DNA of 64,000 nucleotides. Origin: Occallatibacter riparius. Its GTDB lineage: Bacteria > Acidobacteriota > Terriglobia > Terriglobales > Acidobacteriaceae. The notes beneath the pieces are model-generated. The model saw only the letters and a list, made by a program, of their open reading frames with translations, was not told where the DNA came from and searched no databases. The first letter of the stretch is position 1, and every line of letters begins with the position of its first letter. The position numbers were made by a program, and so were the translations under genes. Below, piece after piece: positions 33,081 through 41,567 of this stretch. The stretch is taken from contig NZ_CP093313.1 of the NCBI RefSeq assembly GCF_025264625.1, forward strand, positions 4,650,001-4,714,000. The letters run 5' to 3'.

Positions 33081-35165
33081 TCACAGCATTCCGAGTTCCT
33101 TCAGCAGGAAGGCGTAGTCGAAGGCGATCTCCTTGAGGTAGTCGTAGCGGCCGCTGGCGCCGCCGTGGCCCGCCTTCATGTTGGTGACGAGGAGCAGGGG
33201 ATTGTTGTCGGTCTTCAGGGTGCGGAGTTTCGCGACGTACTTGGCCGGTTCCCAGTACATGACCTGGCTGTCGTGCAGGCTGGTCTTGACTAACATCGAT
33301 GGGTATCTCGCCGCCTTCAGGTTGTCGTAGGGCGAGTAACTCAGCATGTAGTTGAAATACTGCTCTTCGTTCGGATTGCCCCATTCTTCGTACTCGGGAA
33401 CGGTGAGGGGCAGGGTCGCGTCGAGCATCGTGTTCATGACATCGACGAAGGGCACGTGCGAGACGACGGCGCGGAAGAGATCGGGGCGCAGATTGACGAC
33501 GGCGCCCATTAGCAGTCCGCCGGCCGAGCCGCCTTCGATAGCCACGCGCGCGGGATCGCCGTAACCATTCGCAGTGAGATGTTCGACGGCGGCGATGAAG
33601 TCGGTGAAGGTGTTGCGCTTGACGAGCATCTTGCCGGCGTCATGCCAGGTTTTGCCGAGATCACCGCCTCCGCGGATGTGTGCGTATGCGATAACGATGC
33701 CGCGGTCCATGAGGCTGAGGCGATTAGAGCCAAAGCCTAGTGGGAGCGCGTATCCGTAAGAGCCGTAGCCGTAGACGTAGAGGGGGTTCTTATCAGTCTG
33801 CCGCTTGTCTTTGCGGTAGACGATGGAGATGGGGACCTGGGTGCCGTCCGACGCAGTGGCATGGATGCGCTCGCTGCCGTAGAGAGTGCGGTCGAATCCA
33901 CCGGGCACTTCAACCTGCTTGAGTAGCAGCGACTCGCCGGTGCCGAAGTCGTATTCGTACACGGAGCTGGGCGTGACGAGCGACTGATAAGCGTAGCGGA
34001 AGGTGCGGGTGTCGAAGTTGCGATTGATGTGCGGGTGCGCGCTGTAGGCCGGCTCGGGGAAGGCAATTTCACCGATGCTCTCGGCGATGGATGTTTTGCG
34101 CATGAAGCGCCAGAGCCGCAGGCGCGGCAGGCCGCCTTCGCGCTCGCAGGCGATGTAGAAGCGGTCGAAGAGATCGACATCTTCGAGCATCACGTTCTCG
34201 CGGTGCGGAATGCACTCCATCCAGTGATCACGCTGCTCGCGGCCCACTGGGCAGACGACGAGGCGGAAGTTGCGGCCATGGTCGTTGGTGCGGATGTACC
34301 AGAGGCCGTGGCGATGATCGATGTAGTATTCGTGCTCGTCCTGGCGCTCCAGGATGATGCGGAACTCGCCTTCGGGCTCGTCCGCGCAGAGGACCCGGCA
34401 CTCGGTAGTGGTGTGGCTGGCTGATTCCAGGATGATGTATTCGCCATCGCGGGTGCGGCCGGCGCCGATGTTGAAGCGCTCGTCGTCGTCCTGGTAGACG
34501 AGGTAGTCGGCCGCATAGGGCGCGCCGCGCATGTGACGCCAGAACTGGAACTGGCGCTTCTGCTCCTCGTCTTCGACGGTGTAGAAGAGGTTGAAGTCGT
34601 CGGCGGCCCAGACGACCGAGCCGACGCGCTCGACGGAGCCGGGCAGCAGTTCGCCGGATTCGAGATCCTTGATGAAGAGCGTGTACTGGCGGAAGCCGGT
34701 GTAGTCAACGGTGTAGGCGAGCCAGCGGCCGTTATCGGTGATATCGGTTGCGCCAATGGCGAAGAACGGACGACCTTCAGCCATGACGTTGCCGTCGAGG
34801 AGGACTTCTTCGTGTGCGCTGTCGTGCGGGCCGTCCTCATCGCCGCGTTTGCGGCAGAAGATAGCGTATTGCTTGCCCTCTTCGGTACGCGAGTAGTACC
34901 AGTACTTGCCGTCGCGGAAGGAAACGGAGATGTCAGTCTGCTTGATGTGGCTGAGCATCTCGTTGTAGAGCTGATCGCGCAGCTCCGCCTGCGGCGCCAT
35001 GTAGGCTTCGGCCCAGGCGTTTTCGGCTTCGAGATACTCGGCGACCTCGGGGTTCTCCTTCTCGCGGAGCCACGCGTAGTCATCGGTGAGGACGATACCG
35101 TGCAGAGGAGTTTCCTTTGGTTCCTTGCGGGCGACGGGAGGGGCGGGAAGACTGGTAGTGCTCAT
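33081..35165 (-). CDS. ptrB: oligopeptidase B (S9A prolyl oligopeptidase family)
   Basis: A 694-residue cytosolic serine peptidase. The seven-bladed propeller covers about 70-410. The hydrolase domain has Ser547 in EGGSAGG and His in KAGHGGASGRYD near residue 662. The typical YGYGSYG, RGGGDLGKTWHDAGK and ANGYGDPARVAIEGG stretches of the family are all present. Oligopeptidase B cleaves short peptides after basic residues. The size is normal, there is no signal peptide, and the N-terminal LHGIVLTDDYAWLRE is typical. A TonB-C-like protein gene follows in the same direction. It is divergent from the toxin-antitoxin operon, whose palindrome lies 39 bases from its start. Confidence 0.93.
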   Translation of the reverse strand: MSTTSLPAPPVARKEPKETPLHGIVLTDDYAWLREKENPEVAEYLEAENAWAEAYMAPQAELRDQLYNEMLSHIKQTDISVSFRDGKYWYYSRTEEGKQYAIFCRKRGDEDGPHDSAHEEVLLDGNVMAEGRPFFAIGATDITDNGRWLAYTVDYTGFRQYTLFIKDLESGELLPGSVERVGSVVWAADDFNLFYTVEDEEQKRQFQFWRHMRGAPYAADYLVYQDDDERFNIGAGRTRDGEYIILESASHTTTECRVLCADEPEGEFRIILERQDEHEYYIDHRHGLWYIRTNDHGRNFRLVVCPVGREQRDHWMECIPHRENVMLEDVDLFDRFYIACEREGGLPRLRLWRFMRKTSIAESIGEIAFPEPAYSAHPHINRNFDTRTFRYAYQSLVTPSSVYEYDFGTGESLLLKQVEVPGGFDRTLYGSERIHATASDGTQVPISIVYRKDKRQTDKNPLYVYGYGSYGYALPLGFGSNRLSLMDRGIVIAYAHIRGGGDLGKTWHDAGKMLVKRNTFTDFIAAVEHLTANGYGDPARVAIEGGSAGGLLMGAVVNLRPDLFRAVVSHVPFVDVMNTMLDATLPLTVPEYEEWGNPNEEQYFNYMLSYSPYDNLKAARYPSMLVKTSLHDSQVMYWEPAKYVAKLRTLKTDNNPLLLVTNMKAGHGGASGRYDYLKEIAFDYAFLLKELGML

Positions 35166-35203
35166 GTCTAATCCAGTTTACCGGTTTGACTGCGGGTGGA
35201 GAG

Positions 35204-35236
35204 AACTGTACAGTTCAAGAGAGCGGAGTGTACAGT
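35204..35236 (+). promoter_or_regulatory. double palindromic operator of the toxin-antitoxin operon
   Basis: Site 1 is AACTGTACAGTT (35204-35215), a perfect 12-base palindrome. Site 2 is AGTGTACAGT (35227-35236), the same core with one changed base. Their centres are 22 bases apart, about two helical turns, and site 2 ends two bases before the antitoxin ATG. This is the usual form of an autorepression operator bound by antitoxin/toxin complexes. Confidence 0.7.
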
Positions 35237-35238
35237 CC

Positions 35239-35532
35239 ATGGCTGGATCAGCGGCGCAAAAAGTAAGGGTAATTTCGGCATTGAACGCGCGTGCGAACCT
35301 GGGCAAGCTCCTGAACCATCTGGAGCAGGAGTCGGAATCTCTCGTTATCGAAAAACGGGGAACTCCTCGGGCAGTACTGATGAGTTTGCGCGATTACGTG
35401 AAGATGGCAGCGCCGGAGCCTGAGGTGCTTCGCCTGATAGGTGAAGAATCGAAGCGCAAGGGGACAGATGCGCTAAGTTCTCGGCAGATAGACCAGGCAA
35501 TCAAGGCAACACGGAATCAGAAGACGCGCTGA
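35239..35532 (+). CDS. Phd/YefM-family antitoxin
   Basis: A 97-residue protein. KVRVISALNARANLGKLLNHL and SLVIEKRGTPRAVLMSLRDYVK form the DNA-binding Phd/YefM fold. The C-terminal half (after about 60) is the flexible toxin-neutralising tail, basic at its end. Such antitoxins bind and inhibit the toxin and repress their own promoter. The ATG at 35239 lies right behind the operator pair 35204-35236. Its stop TGA overlaps the toxin ATG (TGATG), so the two are translationally coupled. The family assignment is by pattern; the sequence is divergent from classical Phd. Confidence 0.82.
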   Translation: MAGSAAQKVRVISALNARANLGKLLNHLEQESESLVIEKRGTPRAVLMSLRDYVKMAAPEPEVLRLIGEESKRKGTDALSSRQIDQAIKATRNQKTR

Positions 35533-35954
35533 TGCTGGCGCTTCGGCTGGTGGTGGACACGAATGTTGTGGTTTCGGCAGCACTGAAGCCGGATGGCCTG
35601 GAGCGCACAGCTTTTCTGATCGCCATTACGAAACCCGCTCGTTTCTATGTCTCTGAACCCATCCTCAAAGAATATGGCGACGTGATGGCGCGGCCCTGGC
35701 TGGGTATCCGGCGGGGAGCGCGATTGCAGCTGCTGGATACGATTCGGAATCGAGCGATCATGATCGCTCCGCGCATTCATCTCGCAGTCAGCAATGATCC
35801 GGGTGATAACAAATTCGTGGAGTGCGCCGATGCTGCGAGGGCCGATTACCTGATCACGGGCAACCGGCGGCACTTTCCGCAGTACTGGAAGTCGACGAAG
35901 GTGATCACGGCCAGAGAATTCCTAGAGCTGGCGTCGCCGCATCTGTTGCCGTGA
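35532..35954 (+). CDS. PIN-domain toxin
   Basis: A 140-residue PIN-domain ribonuclease of the putative toxin-antitoxin PIN family (COG1569-like). The acidic metal-site residues are visible as VVDTNVVVSA (first Asp), EPILKEYGDV (Glu), NDPGDNKFVECA (Asp/Glu) and ADYLITGNRRHF (last Asp). PIN toxins cleave RNA, often tRNA or rRNA, in a Mg-dependent way. The ATG overlaps the antitoxin stop by one base. All expected acidic residues are present, so the toxin looks intact. Confidence 0.85.
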   Translation: MLALRLVVDTNVVVSAALKPDGLERTAFLIAITKPARFYVSEPILKEYGDVMARPWLGIRRGARLQLLDTIRNRAIMIAPRIHLAVSNDPGDNKFVECADAARADYLITGNRRHFPQYWKSTKVITAREFLELASPHLLP

Positions 35955-35973
35955 GGCCCATCAACGGAACCTG

Positions 35974-36861
35974 ATGACCATCCAAAACGTACAATTGTTA
36001 GCGATGAACTCCTCTTATCGCGATATTGCGAAAGGGTTGCGACTGGTCATCGTCGCGACCCTGCTTTTTGCCACCGCGGTGCTTCGCGCCGAGCGGCCGG
36101 AAGACCTGCCCCTTCCCACGGACTATGTGAGCGACTTCGCCCATGTGCTTTCGCCCGATGCTGTTACGCGTCTCGATCAGTATTGTAAGCAGCTCGATAC
36201 GCAGGCCAAGGCGAAGATTGCTGTGGTGACTGTGAAGTCGCTGGACGGGCAAGACTCCGCCGACTGGTCGAATGCGCTGGAAACCCACTGGAAGATGGGG
36301 AGCAAGAGCGCCGGCGGTGACCGACTGGTATTGATCCTGCTCGCGGTGAACGACCACAAGCGGCGCATTGACGTCGGGTATGGGCTGGAAGGCATTCTGC
36401 CTGACGGAAAAGTCGGCGATATCGGCCGGGAGATGGTGCCGTACCTGCGACAGAACAACTTTGATGCCGCAATGATGACGGCAGTGAAGCACGTGGGGCA
36501 GGTTATTGCCGACGACGCAAAGGTGACGCTGGAGGACTCGGGCGACGAGTGGCAGTTGCCGCAACCTCAGCAACAGCAGCATCGCCGAGTGCATCACGGG
36601 AATCCACTAGGTGGATTCATTTTGCTGATCATCCTGCTGGTGATTTTCGGCGGCGGGTCGATCTTCCGGCTGCTCTTCGGCTGGGGCCTGCTTTCGGCGC
36701 TGTTCGGCGGCGGCCGCGGCATTGGTGGCGGAGGCTGGGGTGGAGGCGGTTTTGGCGGCTTCGGCGGTGGAGGTGGAGACAGCGGCGGCGGCGGTGGTTT
36801 TGGCGGGTTTGGCGGCGACGGCGGCGGGTTTGGCGGTGGCGGAGCCGGCGGAGACTGGTAA
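35974..36861 (+). CDS. TPM-domain membrane protein (YgcG-like)
   Basis: A 295-residue protein with a signal peptide or N-terminal helix (cleavage near VLRA). The TPM domain is at about 42-175 (DFAHVLSPDAVTRLDQY, VVTVKSLDG, DVGYGLEGILPDG). A transmembrane helix lies at about 210-232. A very Gly-rich C-terminal tail with GGGFGGFGGG repeats runs from about 245 to the end. In this family the TPM domain faces the periplasm. The gene immediately precedes lemA, a pairing seen in many bacteria. The function is uncertain; roles in membrane-protein repair or cell-envelope stress are proposed. An in-frame ATG at 36004 is an alternative start. Repeats of AGGCATTAG follow the stop at about 36866-36892. 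Confidence 0.86.
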   Translation: MTIQNVQLLAMNSSYRDIAKGLRLVIVATLLFATAVLRAERPEDLPLPTDYVSDFAHVLSPDAVTRLDQYCKQLDTQAKAKIAVVTVKSLDGQDSADWSNALETHWKMGSKSAGGDRLVLILLAVNDHKRRIDVGYGLEGILPDGKVGDIGREMVPYLRQNNFDAAMMTAVKHVGQVIADDAKVTLEDSGDEWQLPQPQQQQHRRVHHGNPLGGFILLIILLVIFGGGSIFRLLFGWGLLSALFGGGRGIGGGGWGGGGFGGFGGGGGDSGGGGGFGGFGGDGGGFGGGGAGGDW

Positions 36862-36934
36862 AAGCAGGCATTAGGGATCAGGCATTAGGCATTAGAAAAC
36901 CGGGGCTCGGATGAGCCGGAGGAGAACGTACTGT

Positions 36935-37513
36935 ATGCGTCGAGGATCTTTGGTCCTTCTGGTCGTAGTCGGAATCATCGTGATTGCCGGGATGTTTGTT
37001 TACGGCAGCTTTAAGAGCGCGCAGAACCAGATGGTGCAGAAGCAGGAGAATGTCTCGTCGAAGTGGTCAGACGTGGACGTGAACCTGCAGCGCCGCGCCG
37101 ATCTGATTCCCAACCTGGTGGAGACCGTGAAGGGCTTTACCAAGGAAGAGAACAGCGTGTTTGCCGATATCGCTAACGCGCGCGCCGGCCTGCTGAGCGC
37201 CAGCACGCCGCAAGACAAGATTCGCGCCAACGGAACGCTGGATTCGGCGTTTGGCCGTTTGCTGGCGCTGACCGAGAACTATCCGCAACTGCGGTCGAGC
37301 GATCAGTTCATGCGTCTGCAGGATGAGCTATCGGGGACGGAGAACCGGATTGCCGTTTCGCGCCGGTACTATAACCAGGCAGTGCAGGACTACAACACGT
37401 TCATCGGGCAGTTTCCCAACAGCATCTGGGCAAACATTCTGGGCTTCCATCGGAACGACGCGTATTTCCAGGCGAGCGAGGCGTCGCGTACGGCTCCGAA
37501 TGTGAAGTTCTGA
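36935..37513 (+). CDS. lemA: LemA family protein
   Basis: A 192-residue protein with one N-terminal membrane helix (about 5-25) followed by a helical domain with the LemA signature: KWSDVDVNLQRRADLIPNLVETVKGF at about 45-70 in three overlapping pieces, then AQDYNTFIGQFPNSIWANILGF near the C-terminus (here VQDYNTF). The family is anchored to the membrane with the helical bundle outside; the role is not established. It pairs with the upstream TPM gene (73-base gap). The ATG at 36935 is preceded by GGAGGAG; an in-frame ATG at 36911 is less supported. A terminator follows at 37546-37572. Confidence 0.9.
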   Translation: MRRGSLVLLVVVGIIVIAGMFVYGSFKSAQNQMVQKQENVSSKWSDVDVNLQRRADLIPNLVETVKGFTKEENSVFADIANARAGLLSASTPQDKIRANGTLDSAFGRLLALTENYPQLRSSDQFMRLQDELSGTENRIAVSRRYYNQAVQDYNTFIGQFPNSIWANILGFHRNDAYFQASEASRTAPNVKF

Positions 37514-37545
37514 CGAGACAGCTTCTAGCCGCTAGCTTCTAGCTT

Positions 37546-37572
37546 GAAAGGCCATATGGCCTTTCTGTTTTT
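37546..37572 (+). terminator. terminator after lemA
   Basis: Perfect 8-bp stem GAAAGGCC / GGCCTTTC with ATAT loop, then TGTTTTTG. It lies between lemA and the convergent FAD monooxygenase. The stretch just before it contains two copies of AGCTTCTAGC. Confidence 0.8.
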
Positions 37573-37579
37573 GTGACGT

Positions 37580-38920
37580 TCAGGCCGAAGCAGACTGTGT
37601 GCGGCTGACGGCCCTCCAGGCCATGAAGCCGATGGCGACGCCGGCTGCGGCGAAGCCGATGGCTGCAGGGACGAAGGATGAGCGGCGGGAGCGCCGCGGA
37701 TGTTGTTGCGGCGCCGGACGCACGTGCTCAGGTTGGGCGCCCATTCCGATGGCATGGCCCAGCAGTCGCTGCACGCCAGGGATTTGTGTGACTACTCTGA
37801 TCTGCCAGGGGGCCTTCATAGGGCCGGTGGCAGCGAAGATGCGCGAGAATCCGCGATGCGCAAGCGATTGCGCCCCCTGCGTGATCCGGGTGGGAAGGTC
37901 CCGGCGGCGCTGCACTGCGGCCAGTGTGGAGATCCCGGAACGGCCCGCGAGCAGCGGTTCTGCCAGGATGTTGGCGGCGGCGACGGCGTCCTGGATAGCC
38001 AGATTGATGCCGACTCCACCGGCGGGCGACATCGCGTGCGCGGCGTCTCCGATGCAGAGCAGGCCTTCGCGGTACCAGCGTCGGAGCCTGTTGATCTGCA
38101 CGGTGAGGATCTTGACCTGATCCCAGCTCTGGATTTCGTGGACACGATCGGACAGGTATGAAACGATTCGGACGATGCTGGCGCGGAAAGCTTCGAGCCC
38201 CTCTGACCGGACGTCGTCATAAGAACCCTTGGGGATAATAAAGCCAGCCTGGAAGTAGGTGGAGCGATTGATGAGGATGAGGGCCCTGCCGTAGTTGACG
38301 TTTCCGAGGACTTCGCCGGGATCGTCTGGCTTGCGGCTGATGCGGAACCAAAGCACGTCGATGGGAACGCCCTGCTCGATGACCTCGAGTCCGGCTGCTT
38401 TGCGGGTGATGGAGTGGCGTCCATCGCAGCCCACCACAAGATCGGCGCGCACGTGCACCTCGCGGCTTTCGTTTTGCGCTATGACTCCTGTGATCCGGTC
38501 GTCACTGCTGAGCAGATTGGTGACCTCGTGCTGCATCCGCAGTTGGAACTGCGGAATATTGCGAGCGTGGCTGGTCAGGAAGTTGAGGAAGTCCCACTGC
38601 GGCATGAGCGCCACAAACCTGCATGTGGCCGGCAGGTGGCTGAAGTCTGCCACTCCGAGGTTTTCGTCGCCGAAGTGTAGTCGGGCGGTCTTGATTTGCT
38701 GGTGCGGAAGGCTGAGGAACTCGTCGAGCAACCCAAGCTCGCGCAGCACTTCAAGCGTGGAGGGATGGACGGTGTCGCCCCGAAAGTCGCGGAAAAAGTC
38801 GGCATGCTTTTCGAGGACGGTGACGGCGACACCGCGGCGTGCGAGAAGATAGCCGAGCATGACGCCGGCGGGGCCTCCGCCTACGACACAACAAGTCGTA
38901 TCAAGGACCTCAGGTTCCAT
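37580..38920 (-). CDS. FAD-dependent monooxygenase with C-terminal membrane helix
   Basis: A 446-residue class A flavoprotein monooxygenase (PHBH/UbiH-like). It has the Rossmann motif VVGGGPAGVMLGYLLARRG near residue 11 (GxGxxG), the mid-sequence VVGCDGRHS motif (DG), and CIGDAAHAMSPAGGVGIN for the FAD ribityl site. It hydroxylates or epoxidises an aromatic or polyene compound; the substrate is unknown. The C-terminal segment VPAAIGFAAAGVAIGFMAW is hydrophobic enough to be a tail anchor, unusual for soluble class A enzymes. The start at 38920 follows AGGAGG; a further in-frame extension upstream has no support. The gene stands alone. Confidence 0.84.
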   Translation of the reverse strand: MEPEVLDTTCCVVGGGPAGVMLGYLLARRGVAVTVLEKHADFFRDFRGDTVHPSTLEVLRELGLLDEFLSLPHQQIKTARLHFGDENLGVADFSHLPATCRFVALMPQWDFLNFLTSHARNIPQFQLRMQHEVTNLLSSDDRITGVIAQNESREVHVRADLVVGCDGRHSITRKAAGLEVIEQGVPIDVLWFRISRKPDDPGEVLGNVNYGRALILINRSTYFQAGFIIPKGSYDDVRSEGLEAFRASIVRIVSYLSDRVHEIQSWDQVKILTVQINRLRRWYREGLLCIGDAAHAMSPAGGVGINLAIQDAVAAANILAEPLLAGRSGISTLAAVQRRRDLPTRITQGAQSLAHRGFSRIFAATGPMKAPWQIRVVTQIPGVQRLLGHAIGMGAQPEHVRPAPQQHPRRSRRSSFVPAAIGFAAAGVAIGFMAWRAVSRTQSASA

Positions 38921-39010
38921 GGGGAAGGCCTCCTGGGGAGTGGCTCGAAGACACTCTCTGTGGCCGATCGTACTGCGACGTGCTTCTATCCTGTTTGATG
39001 CCTTGCAAAT

Positions 39011-39038
39011 AAAAAGGCCATCCCCAAGGGACGGCCTT
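39011..39038 (-). terminator. terminator of the anti-sigma antagonist gene
   Basis: On the minus strand, AAGGCC...GGCCTT with an inner CCC/GGG pairing is followed by TTTTATTTG, giving a good rho-independent terminator 22 bases after the stop codon of the STAS gene. Confidence 0.8.
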
Positions 39039-39059
39039 CTCCGCATAGTTCGGTGCGAT

Positions 39060-39404
39060 TTACTTAAACGAGGCGATGCCGCTGGCTTCATCCTCGTAGA
39101 TATCGAATACGGTATAGAGCTTGGTCAGCTGCAGAACGTCCTTGACCTTCTTATTGAGGCCGAGCAGCTTGACGCTGGCGCCCTGATTCTTGGCCGTGGT
39201 GAAAGCGCTCACCAATTCGCCCAGTCCCGAGCTATCGATGTAGTTGACGTCACCCATGTTCAGCAGGATGGTCTTGGAGCCCTTGCTGATCAGATCGCGA
39301 ACGGCCTCACGCAACTGCACACTGCCCTCGCCCAGGGTAATCCGCCCGTTGAGGTCCAGAACGGTGACGCCGTCCACTTCACGGGAGCTAATAGTAAGTG
39401 CCAC
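39060..39404 (-). CDS. anti-sigma factor antagonist (STAS domain)
   Basis: A 114-residue single STAS domain. The SpoIIAA/RsbV-type phosphorylation site is visible as YIDSSGLGEL; the phospho-acceptor Ser sits in DSSG. LNGRITLGEG and LLGLNKKVKDVLQLTKL are typical. In partner switching, the unphosphorylated antagonist binds the anti-sigma kinase and frees the sigma factor; phosphorylation reverses this. The start is GTG with a strong SD (AGGAGG seven bases upstream). The gene lies 127 bases downstream of an anti-sigma kinase gene, so the two probably form one module. No sigma factor or phosphatase gene is next to them. Confidence 0.9.
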   Translation of the reverse strand: MALTISSREVDGVTVLDLNGRITLGEGSVQLREAVRDLISKGSKTILLNMGDVNYIDSSGLGELVSAFTTAKNQGASVKLLGLNKKVKDVLQLTKLYTVFDIYEDEASGIASFK

Positions 39405-39531
39405 GGAAATTCCTCCTTTTGCAGGTACTACGGTTATAGCACTCTCTCACGCAGGCCCGGGGAAACGCATGTGCAAAGCGGCCCTGAAGGCCAGCGGCGC
39501 GCCGTTTCCGGTCAGCCGCGGGAGGGTGCTT

Positions 39532-39990
39532 TTAGCTGGTCGAAGCCGGTGCCGCCAGGTGCTTGACCAGCGTCAGCTCGGTTCCAGGATGCAGTTGACG
39601 GAAGTTTACCTCATCCATCATGGAGCGGATGAGAAAGATGCCACGGCCGGTGCCGCGCAGAAGGTTTTCAGGATCGCGAGGATCGGGCAGCTTGGCCGGG
39701 TCGAGACCGATGCCCTCGTCAGAGAGGGTGAAGACCAGGTCTTTGCCGGTGTTCTCGAAGGTGAAGGTAACGAACTTGGCAGGATCGTATTCGTTGCCGT
39801 GCAGTACGGCGTTGACTGCCGCCTCGCGTACGGCCATGGTCACGTGAAAGGTGGCGTCTTCATCCAGCCCAGCGTCGTTGGCGATCTTTTCCGCCATCCC
39901 CTCAATCTCGCTGACGCTCTCCATGGTGGAGGTAAGGCGAATGGTCCGCCGTGCTTCAATCGGCTCGCTCAACAGTTTCCAACCCCGCAA
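39532..39990 (-). CDS. anti-sigma factor / serine kinase (RsbW-like HATPase)
   Basis: A protein of about 150 residues with a GHKL ATPase fold: VREAAVNAVLHGN (N box), LSDEGIGLD (G1) and GTGRGIFLIRSMMDEV (G2). This is the pattern of RsbW/SpoIIAB-like kinases that bind a sigma factor or phosphorylate a STAS antagonist; the downstream STAS gene is the likely substrate. The 5' end is uncertain: the longest frame begins at a TTG (39990) with a weak SD, and the next ATG (39924) would remove the first strand. I report the longer version. Confidence 0.85.
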   Translation of the reverse strand: MRGWKLLSEPIEARRTIRLTSTMESVSEIEGMAEKIANDAGLDEDATFHVTMAVREAAVNAVLHGNEYDPAKFVTFTFENTGKDLVFTLSDEGIGLDPAKLPDPRDPENLLRGTGRGIFLIRSMMDEVNFRQLHPGTELTLVKHLAAPASTS

Positions 39991-40179
39991 TCTTGCCGCG
40001 AACCGGGTATGCCGGCCGGCCTTGCTCGTTACAGGAATCCTGACCGAAGTTTCTTAGCTGGAACAGATTGTGTCAAGAAGCAGAAGATGAAAAGGCGGAC
40101 TCGGAGTGCCCTCTAATCGGGTTACCGAACCAGGTGCGTGCCTGTCCGCGAACCCGCGGAAAGCGGCTACACTCATCCC

Positions 40180-41436
40180 ATGCCGCCTCGTATTACATCC
40201 CGCGTCAGTCTCACGGCTCTTCTGGGCACGCCGGTGACGGATTCGCAGGGGCATCTGAAGGGGAAGCTCAAAGACATTGCGGTGGCGACCGGGCCCGATG
40301 CGGGCAACGTCGCCGGGCTGGTGCTGAAGACGCGCTCCGGGCTGTGCATTGTTCCTTCGCAAGAGGTGATGGAGACGCCCGCCGGCACCCTGGAACTGCG
40401 CAGGCCGAGCGCCCTGGTTCCGCTGAAGGACGACGGCAACTTCATCTACCTGCAGCAGGACCTGGTGGACCGCCAGATCATCGACATTCACGGGCGCAAG
40501 GTCGTCCGTGTGAACGACGTTGAGCTGGAGTGGATGGGGCAGGGTTCGGCCCATCTGCTGCGGGTGACCGAAGTGGAAGTTGGGGTCCGGGGCGCGCTGC
40601 GGCGGATCTTCAAGGGCATGCTGCCACGCACGCAGATCGAGAAGATTGCCGTACGTTTCACGCCCAAGGTCATCCCGTGGCAGTTCGTGGACGTGATCGA
40701 AGTCGATCCGGCGCGACGCGTAAAGCTCCGCATCGAGTACGAGCGCCTGGCCGACATGCATCCTTCGGATCTGGCCGATATCCTCGAAGACCTGTCGCCG
40801 GCAGAACGCGAGGCCGTGTTTCAGTCGCTGGATGAAGAAGTGGCGGCCGACACGCTGGAAGAGGTCGATCCCAAGCTGCAGGTTTCGCTTCTCGAAAAGC
40901 TGGACGAAGAGAAGATCGCCGACATTGTGGAGGAGATGGATCCGGGTGCGGCGGCCGATCTGCTGGCCGAGCTGCCGGAAGAGCAGTCAGACGCCATTCT
41001 CGAAGAGATGGAGCCGGAGGAGCGGCAGGAGGTCGAAGAGCTCCTGGAGTTCGACGAGCGGTCGGCGGCTGGGAGCATGACCACCGAATTCGTCTCGGTG
41101 AACGAGAATGCCACAGTGCAGGACGCGGTGCAGGCGCTGCGCAGTTTCGACGGCGATCCGGAATCGGTGACGGAGATTTATCTGCTGGGCGATCGGCGGC
41201 TCCTGAAGGGCGCGGTGCCGCTGGCGCGGCTCATCATGGCGCAGCCGGAGTCTCGTGTGGCAGTGCTCGCCGATGCGCGCGTGCTCTCATGCCCGGCGGA
41301 TCTCAGCCAGAATGCGCTGGCGGAGATGTTCGACAAGTACAACCTGCACGCCCTGCCTGTGGTGAACTCGCAGGGGCGTATGGTGGGCGTGGTCCAGGCC
41401 GATCACGTGATCAGCTACCTACGGGAACGCATCTAA
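40180..41436 (+). CDS. PRC-barrel / MgtE-N / CBS protein without membrane domain
   Basis: A 418-residue cytosolic protein. The N-terminal part (about 1-85) resembles a PRC-barrel segment (SLTALLGTPVTDSQGHLKG, VPSQEVMETPAGTL), possibly followed by a second similar segment (about 90-180). Then comes an MgtE_N-like helical superhelix with EADLL-type repeats (about 185-285: HPSDLADILEDL, AEREAVFQSLDEE, PKLQVSLLEKLDEEKI, PGAAADLLAEL). A CBS pair covers about 290-415 (TTEFVSVNENATVQDAVQALR, LHALPVVNSQGRMVGVV). MgtE magnesium channels have the same N-CBS arrangement plus a membrane domain, which is absent here. A regulatory role for a separate transporter is inferred. Confidence 0.8.
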   Translation: MPPRITSRVSLTALLGTPVTDSQGHLKGKLKDIAVATGPDAGNVAGLVLKTRSGLCIVPSQEVMETPAGTLELRRPSALVPLKDDGNFIYLQQDLVDRQIIDIHGRKVVRVNDVELEWMGQGSAHLLRVTEVEVGVRGALRRIFKGMLPRTQIEKIAVRFTPKVIPWQFVDVIEVDPARRVKLRIEYERLADMHPSDLADILEDLSPAEREAVFQSLDEEVAADTLEEVDPKLQVSLLEKLDEEKIADIVEEMDPGAAADLLAELPEEQSDAILEEMEPEERQEVEELLEFDERSAAGSMTTEFVSVNENATVQDAVQALRSFDGDPESVTEIYLLGDRRLLKGAVPLARLIMAQPESRVAVLADARVLSCPADLSQNALAEMFDKYNLHALPVVNSQGRMVGVVQADHVISYLRERI

Positions 41437-41567
41437 GTTTTCCTCAATCGGCACTCCAACAAAATAGTGCGATCCCTGTCACGGCAAAGCCGTTCTGAAA
41501 GCGGTATCATCCGTGCCGGTCGAGTTGCGCGGCTCCGCGGCGGTGCGACCGCGCGGGGCCAGAAAAG

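Noticed and set aside
32242..33384. A 380-codon reading of the TonB-C-like protein starting at 33384.
   Set aside because: The extra 111 codons overlap ptrB out of frame; the shorter form starts with a signal peptide.
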